Source of the DNA: Paraescarpia echinospica
Lineage: Eukaryota; Annelida; Polychaeta; Sabellida; Siboglinidae
Assembly: GCA_020002185.1 (NCBI GenBank)
Contig: CM034534.1
Span: forward strand, 32,718,049-32,782,048
Direction of reading: 5' to 3'
Length of the DNA: 64,000 bases
Part shown: positions 56,490 through 64,000 of the stretch, in pieces
Numbering within the stretch: the stretch's first letter is position 1
Layout: the number at the start of each line of letters is the position of its first letter
The notes under the pieces: generated by a model
The model's database searches: none
What the model saw: the letters and a program-made list of their open reading frames with translations, nothing else
Told to the model about the DNA's origin: nothing
Program-made: the position numbers and the translations under genes

Positions 56490-59400
56490 ACGTCGTTCAA
56501 ATCAAATCAATTCGTGACATTTATATTGCGCCGTTCCAACAATCGTTGCTCACGGCGCCGTACAGAATGTTCGGGAAAACAGATAAGTTTTAAGGTTTGA
56601 TTTAAAATCAGTGTTTGTCATTCTTGTTGCAGTCAGCTTTTTCGGCAGCAAGTTCCATAGTGTTGGGGCTGCCACGCAAAAGGATCTATCACCCCAGCGA
56701 AGCGATGCACGTGGTACACAAATGATTGTGTTCACTGCAGCGCAACAATCGAGTTGGCTGACGTCTGTTCAAACATTTGGTGATATACTGTGGTGCACAG
56801 CCAGTCAGTGCTCGGTGCGTGAGTAGAAGTATCTTATACTCTACTCTAACTGCTATTGGCAGCCAGTGCAGCTTGATCAATAGAGGTGTGACATGACAGA
56901 ACTTCCTGGCGCCGTCGACAAGGCGGGCCGCCCAGTTCTGTACTCTCTGCAACCGTTCTAGTTGTTTCACAGGCAGTCGGTGGAGTAATGCATTGCCAAC
57001 GTCAAGTCTGCTGGTAACAAACGCATGTATGACTTGTTCCGTCGCTGCAGGCGTTAGATAACGTCTTATTCTTGCAATATTTCGGAGATGGAAAATTGCA
57101 GATCTACAGACAGCAGTCACGTGCGTCTCCATCTTCATCTCGGCATCGAACTGTACACCAAGGTTCCGTACATTCTGAGTTACAGTGACCAAACAGTCTC
57201 CAATGCATAGTGTGCGCAGCTCAATTTTTTTAGTTGTTGCGCAGAGCCGAGCACGATGACTTCTGTCTTTGAGTCATTCAACTTTAAAAAGTTTGTCACC
57301 ATCCACGTCCTGATCTCCGCTACACATTCTTCAATACGGACGACAGCCGCAACAATTTCCTCTTGGTGTGGTTTCACTGGAATGTAGATTTGAGTATCAT
57401 CCGCGTAGAAATGACACATCAAATTGTACTTGCGAATAATCTTAACAACTGGTGTTACATAGATGGAGAACAGCTGAGGACCCAGCACGGAGCCTTGTGG
57501 TACCCCGTATACCAGAGGACGAGCAGGCTATGTAGCACCATGAATGTGGACAGACTGGACTCTGTCTCTTAGGTATGACTTAAACCAGTCCAATGCATTT
57601 TGGACCACTCCGATATCATGTGAGAGTCTATGCAACATCACTTCATGGTCGACGGTGTCAAACGCAGCCGATAGATCAAGGAGAACCATGATGATAACAT
57701 GCTGATTGTCCATTGAGTGCAGGATGTGATTCTGCACACAGACAAGGGCCGTCTCAACGCTGTGATTCGGCTTGTACGCTGACTGATAGGGCTCACAGAG
57801 ATCGTGCTCTGATATGTGAGCTGACAATCTCGCAGCAACGACACGTTCTATTGGCTTCGATAGATAGGGTATATTTGACACGGGTCGGTAGTTATTCAAG
57901 ACAGTTTTGTCTAGACTCGGTTTCTTGAGTACTGGCCTGATGTGCGCTTCCTTCAAGTGCGAAGGCATTACCTCCGTTCTCAGAGACAGGTTAACAATTG
58001 TCATGAGCACAGGTGCAACATCGTGCGCACAGTCTCTAAGAAGCCATGTCGGAATGGGATCAAGTTCAAACGATTTCACTGGCGATGACTTCAACAACAT
58101 TCCAATTTCAGCCTCAGTGGCTGGCTCAAATGCAGTTAGCAGACACGTCTGTGGTGCATCATCAGCAGAGGCATTTACAGTGATGACATTCTGATTCAGT
58201 TCAGACCGAATTTTCGAGATCTTTTCTGAGAAGAAATCCGAGAACTGCATTGCCAGTGTGTCAGACGAGTCACATGGCGGTAGTTGTGTGCCATTATCCG
58301 TGTGTAGGAGCTTGGCAACAATCTTGAACAGCTGCTTCTGGTCACCAGATGCATCAGCAATTTGATTCGTGTGGTATTCAAGTTTTGCACGGTGCACAGA
58401 CGAAGTGACGAACTGGCGCTGGAGGCAGTAGGCAAGCCTGTCAGACTCCAGTCCAGATTTTCTCCATGTTCTTTCCAATTGTCGTCTAACACACTTTTGC
58501 GATCGTATGCCATCATTATACCACGGCGTGTGTGGTCGTACAATCACTGTGCGGTTCTTTAACGGTGCTTGCTTGTCAATGATAGCCGCAATGGTTTCAT
58601 TGTACATGTCAACAGCATGGTTCATGTCATCAGACAGATGATTTGACAGTAGCAACGAACGGATTTCATCACATATCGCAGTGGTATTGATATGTCGATA
58701 ATTTCGACTCGTCGTCGTTACCCGGACGTTTGGTGATTTCACGAGTTGCAGTGTGCAATGAATTGCCGAGTGGTCTGACATGTATGGGATGTCTGTTCGT
58801 ATATTGTTCAGAAACGTATCAGATGAATGCGTTATAAGCAGGTCGATGGTATGTCCGGCAACATGCGTCGGGACTTCCACGTGCTGAGTAAGATCTGCTG
58901 CATTTAGAATGTTTTGAAAGCGCTTAGTGTCATTGTCTGATGTATTGTCCATGTGGAAGTTAAAATCACCTGCGATCAGCATGTTTGACGTATACATCGA
59001 CATGGAGTCCAACAAATCACCAAATTCTAGGAGAAATTCCACAGTTGTAAAGCCATTCTTGGAGTTTGGCGGGGGGCGATAGACGACAAGAAGACGAACA
59101 GACTGAGTGACATTGCTGAGTTGTAGACACATCGATTCAAATGTCTTTGATTTCGGCATCTCGAGATGTCGCGTAGTGAAGCCAGATTTGTAGACAACTG
59201 CAACACCACCACCGGTGCCGTACGTTCTCGGGACATGTCGTAATTGGTAACCAGCAGGTGTGATGCAACCAGTAGAGAAGAAGTCATCAGCACTCAACCA
59301 CGTCTCTGTGATGGCGAGTATGTCTAGATCATTGTCCTCAATGAGGTCACATATCACGGTCGCTTTCCCCGCTTGCTTCGCGTCACACACCGATCTGGCA

Positions 59401-59765
59401 TTCAACAAGCAGAAACACACTTGGCGTACAGATGGTATGTCACATACACTGTCGAGTCGAATCAAATTCGATATGCAGGTTTCACATCTCACGATGACCG
59501 ATGATGGGAAGCGAGGAGTAATCAGAACAGGAATGGGTCTTTGCTTTGACCTCCCTGCCCTACACCCCCTACGAGTCCGCCGATTGTTCACGCGTTCTAG
59601 TGGTCGTAGTGGTGCCACACAAGCATCTATTGAAAGGTAGCATCCAGTAACAATAGAACGTCCAATTCGCAGTAGATCCAATCTATTGTATGTGATCATG
59701 CTGTGGCAGTGCATTGTTCTAGTTGTCGTCACGCCTGGTCAACCGGCTACAATGTTGTGACACAG
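56490..59765 (-). mobile_element. L2/CR1-type LINE, nearly full length
   Basis: Endonuclease, RT, C-terminal region and a typical L2 3' end lie in order on the minus strand. The 3' UTR has ACGGCGCCGTGAGCAACG and GGCGCAATATAAATG forming the usual GCGC stem, then a short (TTGAT)n tail near 56,495. The 5' boundary is uncertain, because no repeat marks it. It is far better preserved than the other LINEs here. Confidence 0.93.
56550..59732 (-). pseudogene. LINE ORF2: endonuclease plus reverse transcriptase, three lesions
   Basis: First 734 codons intact (59,732-57,528): basic N-terminus, endonuclease at residues about 105-330 (ITETWL 141-146, AGDFNFH ending at 260, SDHSAIHC 319-326), linker, and RT from about 575 (NNYRPVSN 613-620, LLDLSAAFDTVDH 684-696). 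One in-frame TAG at 57,528-57,530 interrupts, after which the same frame continues with [10 protein letters not shown] and [10 protein letters not shown] frameshift sits at a run of seven A near 57,225, then the C-terminal LHWLPIAVRVEYKILLL region. A second frameshift near 56,715 precedes APTLWNLLP and the stop at 56,550. Endonuclease nicks target DNA and RT primes from the nick in this family. Confidence 0.93.
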
Positions 59766-60192
59766 GTGCAGTTCACTATACTGGTACGCACTGCATATAA
59801 ATTACAAAAATGCTAAAATGTCATTAAGTACTTGTTAAAATGGCGCAGTCCACCTTCGACCCGAGACATTCATAAAAACAACCCTAAAATTGCACTGCTG
59901 TTCCACGGTTAAAAACAGGTAAAAATGTAAAATATCCACGAGCTTGTTTTGGTGCAGCCACATAGAGGCGCGACACAATCATCTCGTTGGTAGAAAAGGA
60001 AGTTGGAAAATGTCACAACGCTTTCCCCACATTTCTTTGCAATATAGATGAACATGGGGGTTAATCCTCTATTAGTTTGTGTTTATGGGGTTTTGGTGCG
60101 CTGACAGGCTTCCTCTTTTTCTATCGATAATTGGAATTCAGTAATACAAGCAAAATCAATAAACTCATTTAAAAACCGCCTTGATAAATTCT
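59766..60192. other. Sequence upstream of the LINE
   Basis: May include LINE 5' UTR. No recognised gene. Confidence 0.35.
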
Positions 60193-60351
60193 AGTCAACC
60201 CAGGAGATATTATACGACTATGAAGCCCCACTAACATTAAGCACTGGAACCGGAAAACACAAACTCTTAATACTAGACCCCGAAGAAGAAGATCTGATCA
60301 TTGAGGAACTGAGAGGATCCTGCGATCAGAACAGTCCTAAGGTATCCTAAG
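60193..60351 (+). other. Short exon-like open segment, unknown
   Basis: A frame after a TAG encodes about 50 residues of coding-like composition (LLILDPEEEDLIIEELRG) and ends near an AAG|GTATCC donor-like site. It may be a decayed exon or transposon piece; no family recognised. Confidence 0.25.
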
Positions 60352-61475
60352 GTATTATGTTTATATACATGTAGGTTAGGCGAATTAGCCCCACCTTGCT
60401 AAGTAAAATTTTTGTTTTTGGTGGGGAACGTATGTATTCTTGACATCTTATGTTTATACATGTAGTGGTTTTTAGTCCATTACAAGGCAGAAACGAATCA
60501 TATATATACCTCTATTGTCAAGATGGTAGGAATGTGGGATCTGAGAAACTGGAAGGGTGACAAGGGTTCAGTGTCGTATCAGGTTAGAATTTTAGAGCTC
60601 ACATTCCTATCAATGTCATTCCCAAATTGGCTGCACAATAAGCAGTCCAACTTCAATAAATCAACGTCATTCATTTGGCCAATTTTGATTCTCTACTACA
60701 TTGAATTTGTGTTGTTTATTGCATAAATGTCAAGTAAATTATTTCCACTACGGTTCCCAGTATTGTCGTATATGCCAAGATGAGTCAAGGTAATGCGTGC
60801 GTGTGTGGGCATGCGGGAGCGCATGCGTGTGCAAGTTCAACATACACAGATGTGCAAACATACATATAATACACAATCGTGGAAGATCAGTGTTATAATA
60901 ATAGTGAACAAAATACAACGTATTATATACAATTTCATATCTTCATTTAATGGTTGTTAAGCATCGATGCCCCCACCCGGTAGGATCGATTTGTTACGAG
61001 TCAACTTTGTGACATGCCAATTATTTATATCCTCATAATTAGGACAATTAAGCATACAGTTAGTTCTGCTGGATACAGTAATATAATATCCAGATATTGC
61101 ACTATAAATTAACAAACCTTCACTAGTATATTATGCCTAAAATAACGCAAATGTGGTTTAAAATATATAAATCCTAAAAAGGATCTTACACGTGTTATGT
61201 TGACACTAGTAGGTGGTTACGTAATAATTTGTTTAAAGAAAATAACTGTATGTAAAATGTTTGTATATTATAAGCTCAAAATAAGCGTAAAGGTCTTTAG
61301 GTAACATTTATCAACATGAAAACAGGGTCTGCATGATTGTGGAACAATTAGAAAGTTAGGTATTTTTTAACAATGAAACATTTTGTAAAATAACTGTGGA
61401 TTCAGTATGTTTAGAATAATCAGTGCAACAGGTTTAGTGAACACAACAACAATTCATGTTACTCACGATAATCTG
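60352..61475. other. Stretch without recognised gene
   Basis: AT-rich. Contains the second copy of the roughly 40-bp repeat (60,727-60,766) and a GTGTG-rich run near 60,800. Confidence 0.4.
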
Positions 61476-62049
61476 CTAAACTGCAGTGATATTTTGGGTA
61501 AATTGCCAAGCAAAAATCACAGTTGAAGCTACAATATCCCACGGATGTGCTCGTATTCTTGTGTACTTTTCCTCCACACTATTTTGTTGCGTTGTGAACA
61601 TCCATTTAAACTCCCCATCTTGCCACACACAGACGTGCAAATGTTTTAACCTCACCATTTTTCTGTGACGTTGTGTTGATATTAAACAGGCACGACAGAG
61701 TCTAGTCACAGCATTTTCTGTTGCCAGCATCTGTTCAATATTGTCCTGCCACACGCAGCAAGTATGCTTTCCCGTAGCACACAAGATCTTCGGAGAGCAG
61801 TGCATATGGAAATAATAACTATATAAACAAGCGCAACAATATATAGTCACAGCTTTTTTGGTTGCCAGCATCCGTTCCAACTCACCATACTTCCATGTAT
61901 GCTTTCCCGAAGTATACGAGATCTTCAACAAGCAATCCATCCGGAAATAACAAATACTTAAAAATGAATTTCGACATACTTTCAAATTGTTTAACCTCGC
62001 CTTTTTCCTGTGAGGTGACGCTGATGCCAAACGAGCACAGTAATAAAAT
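61476..62049 (-). other. Region after the zinc-finger stop codon with internal duplications
   Basis: Likely 3' UTR of the minus-strand gene. Diverged copies of TAGTCACAGC (61,703; 61,845; 62,051), TTGCCAGCATC and TGTATGCTTTCCCG show a degenerate two- to three-fold duplication. No clear AATAAA position is asserted. Confidence 0.45.
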
Positions 62050-62210
62050 CTAGTCACAGCACTCATCAATGTGTTCAAGTAAGTCGTTGTGTCGACTAAT
62101 GGGAAACTCCTTCTTGCAGTTGGGGCATTGTAGGTTTTCCTCCGTGGATGGAGTTTCCCTGGTGGGTTCAGGGCTGTCAATCTCATCCTCCCCTTCCTCC
62201 TCAGTCTCCC
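62050..62210 (-). CDS. Terminal exon with CCHC zinc finger (ubiquitin-adaptor type)
   Basis: The minus strand ends a gene with an acidic linker (ETEEEGEDEIDSPEPTRETP), then QCPNCKKEFPISRHNDLLEH followed by IDECCD and a TAG stop. The finger is C-x2-C-x14-H-x3-C and sits at the very C-terminus, like those of NEMO and optineurin (x12 spacing) or the UBZ fingers of TAX1BP1/NDP52 (x15). In these proteins it binds ubiquitin in NF-kB signalling or selective autophagy. Exact orthology cannot be given from one exon. The acceptor is either GCAGCAG|GG (62,211) or the TTTGCAG one repeat unit upstream; in both cases the frame stays open. Upstream exons lie beyond the right edge. Confidence 0.65.
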
Positions 62211-62212
62211 CT

Positions 62213-64000
62213 GCTGCATCACACTGGTACAACCCACGCGCCACCATCGGGTGCTGCAAACACACAACAACATCATCACACTGGTACAACCCACGCGCCA
62301 CCATCGGGTGCTGCAAACACACAACAACATCATCACACTGGTACAACCCATGCGCCACCATCGGGTGCTGCAAACACACAACATCATCACACTGGTACAA
62401 CACCCGGGCCACCATCAGGTGCTTCAAACACACAAGATAACCACACTGGTACAACCCCCGGGCCACCATCAGGTGCTGCAAACACACAACATCATCACAC
62501 TGGTATAACCCACACACCACCATCGGGTGCTGCAAACACACAACATCATCACACTAGTACAACCCTCGGGCCACCATCATGTTCCGCAAACACACAAGAT
62601 CACCACACTGGTACAATCCCCGGGCCACCAACAAGTGATGCAAACACACAAGATCACCACACTGGTACAACCCCCGGGCCACCATCAGGTGCTGCAAACA
62701 CACAAGATAACCACATTGGTACAACCCCCGGGCCACCATCAGGTGCTGCAAACACACAACAACATCATCACACTGGTATAACCCACACACCACTATCGGG
62801 TGCTGCAAACACACAACATCATCACACTAGTACAACCCTCGGGCCACCATCATGTTCCGCAAACACACAACAAGATCATCACACTGGTACAACCCCCAGG
62901 CCACCATCATGTGATGCAAATACACAAGATCACCACACTGGTACAACCCCCGGGCCACCATCAGGTGCTGCAAACACACAAGATAACCACATTGGTACAA
63001 CCCCCGGGCCACCATCAGGTTCTGCAAACACACAACAACATCATCACACTGGTATAACCCACACACCACTATCGGGTGCTGCAAACACACAACATCATCA
63101 CACTAGTACAACCCTCGGGCCACCATCATGTTCCGCAAACACACAACAAGATCATCACACTGGTACAACCCCCAGGCCACCATCATGTGATGCAAATACA
63201 CAAGATCACCACACTGGTACAACCCCCGGGCCACCATCAGGTGCCGCAAACACACAACAAGATCACCACACTGGTACAACCCCCGGGCCAACATCAGGTG
63301 CCGCAAACACACAACAAGATCACCACACTGGTACAACCCCCAGGCCAACATTAGGTGCCGCAAACACACAACAAGATCACCACACTGGTACAACCCCCGG
63401 GCCAACATCAGGTGCCGCAAACACACAACAAGATCACCACACTGGTACAACCCCCGGGCCAACATCAGGTGCCGCAAACACACAACAAGATCACCACACT
63501 GGTACAACCCCAGGCCAACATTAGGTGCCGCAAACACACAACAAGATCACCACACTGGTACAACCCCCGGGCCAACATCAGGTGCCGCAAACACACAACA
63601 AGATCACCACACTGGTACAACCCCCAGGCCAACATTAGGTGCCGCAAACACACAACAAGATCACCACACTGGTACAACCCCCGGGCCAACATCAGGTGCC
63701 GCAAACACACAACAAGATCACCACACTGGTACAACCCCCGGGCCAACATCAGGTGCCGCAAACACACAACAAGATCACCACACTGGTACAACCCCCAGGC
63801 CAACATCAGGTGCCGCAAACACACAACAAGATCATCACACTGGTACAACCCTCATCCCACTATCGCATACTGCAAACACACATCATCATCACACTGGTAC
63901 AACCCCCGGGCCACCATCAGGTGCCGCAAACGCACAACAAGATCACCACACTGGTACAACCCTCACCCCACTATTGCATGCTGCAAACACACATCATCAC
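62213..64000. repeat. 51-57-bp minisatellite, more than 30 copies, abutting the zinc-finger exon
   Basis: The unit is CACCACACTGGTACAACCCC + CGGGCCAACATCAGGTGCCG + CAAACACACAACAAGAT. Lengths 51, 54 and 57 bp arise from loss or gain of CAA triplets. On the minus strand each unit carries TGTTGTGTGTTTGC(A/G)GCACC, which in AG-containing copies (mostly 62,240-63,085) looks like a splice acceptor. The array continues past the window end. Open frames exist on both strands because the period is a multiple of three. Confidence 0.95.

Noticed and set aside
62148..63524. 458-codon plus-strand frame with mucin-like HHTGTTPGPTSGAANTQ repeats
   Set aside because: The frame is a by-product of repeat units divisible by three. 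The recognisable coding signal (zinc finger) is on the opposite strand, and the frame breaks at a single-base deletion near 63,510.

Overview
The window is eukaryotic and almost certainly animal. It is AT-rich and intron-bearing. It holds 5'-proximal exons of a TIA-1/TIAR-type RNA-binding protein with GT-AG introns, one terminal exon with a CCHC zinc finger, and a dense, mostly decayed mixture of metazoan transposons: L2/CR1-type and RTE-type LINEs, a Ty3/gypsy LTR element, a Tc1 element, hAT-type elements, MITEs and a Penelope-like GIY-YIG fragment. The repeat mixture resembles an aquatic invertebrate (lancelet, hemichordate, echinoderm or mollusc), but the species cannot be fixed from sequence alone. 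No prokaryotic operons, CRISPR arrays or plasmid features are present.

Layout. 1-5.8 kb: a 65-bp satellite fused to a dead LINE, then a second dead L2/CR1-type LINE and an L2-like 3' tail. 7.4-10.6 kb: a MITE and a Tc1 (DD34E) element. 12.7-17.2 kb, minus strand: four exons of a TIA1-like gene, with its promoter at about 17.13-17.20 kb and a 597-bp MITE in one intron; later exons were not found and are expected at lower coordinates or beyond the left edge. 17.4-25.6 kb: a nested transposon cluster, in which a minus-strand RTE LINE is split by a plus-strand gypsy element (with a 5-bp target duplication) and by another LINE fragment. 25.8-28.1 kb: a 52-bp repeat and a very decayed LINE.

28,150-43,359 is the outstanding object: a sharply bounded palindrome of about 15.2 kb, with TTAA at both ends and different flanking DNA on each side. 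Each arm holds, from outside in: unique DNA, tRNA-like sequence with a nested inverted repeat, nuclear-receptor-like half-sites, about 20 degenerate units around a CTCF-like core, a TATA promoter candidate, and several tandem arrays. The centre is a T-shaped nested hairpin flanked by an ETS/CRE-rich, octamer/TATA promoter-like block. A run of exactly 1000 N sits where the mirror image of 35,634-36,669 (1036 bp) is expected, so the real molecule may be a nearly complete palindrome. A LINE tail is present in one arm only, and the arms differ by substitutions and a tRNA-like copy, which argues against a simple hairpin read artefact. I interpret it as a giant foldback-type non-autonomous element or a comparable regulatory palindrome.

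43.4-50.2 kb: a roughly 290-bp repeat array interrupted by a 2-kb hAT-like element, a Penelope-like GIY-YIG fragment, and an 805-bp hAT-type element with a perfect 8-bp target duplication. 50.8-55.5 kb: low-confidence host exons and a possible bidirectional promoter. 56.5-59.8 kb: the best preserved mobile element, a minus-strand L2/CR1-type LINE broken by one in-frame stop and two frameshifts. 62.05-64 kb: a minus-strand terminal zinc-finger exon directly abutting a 51-57-bp minisatellite that runs off the window.
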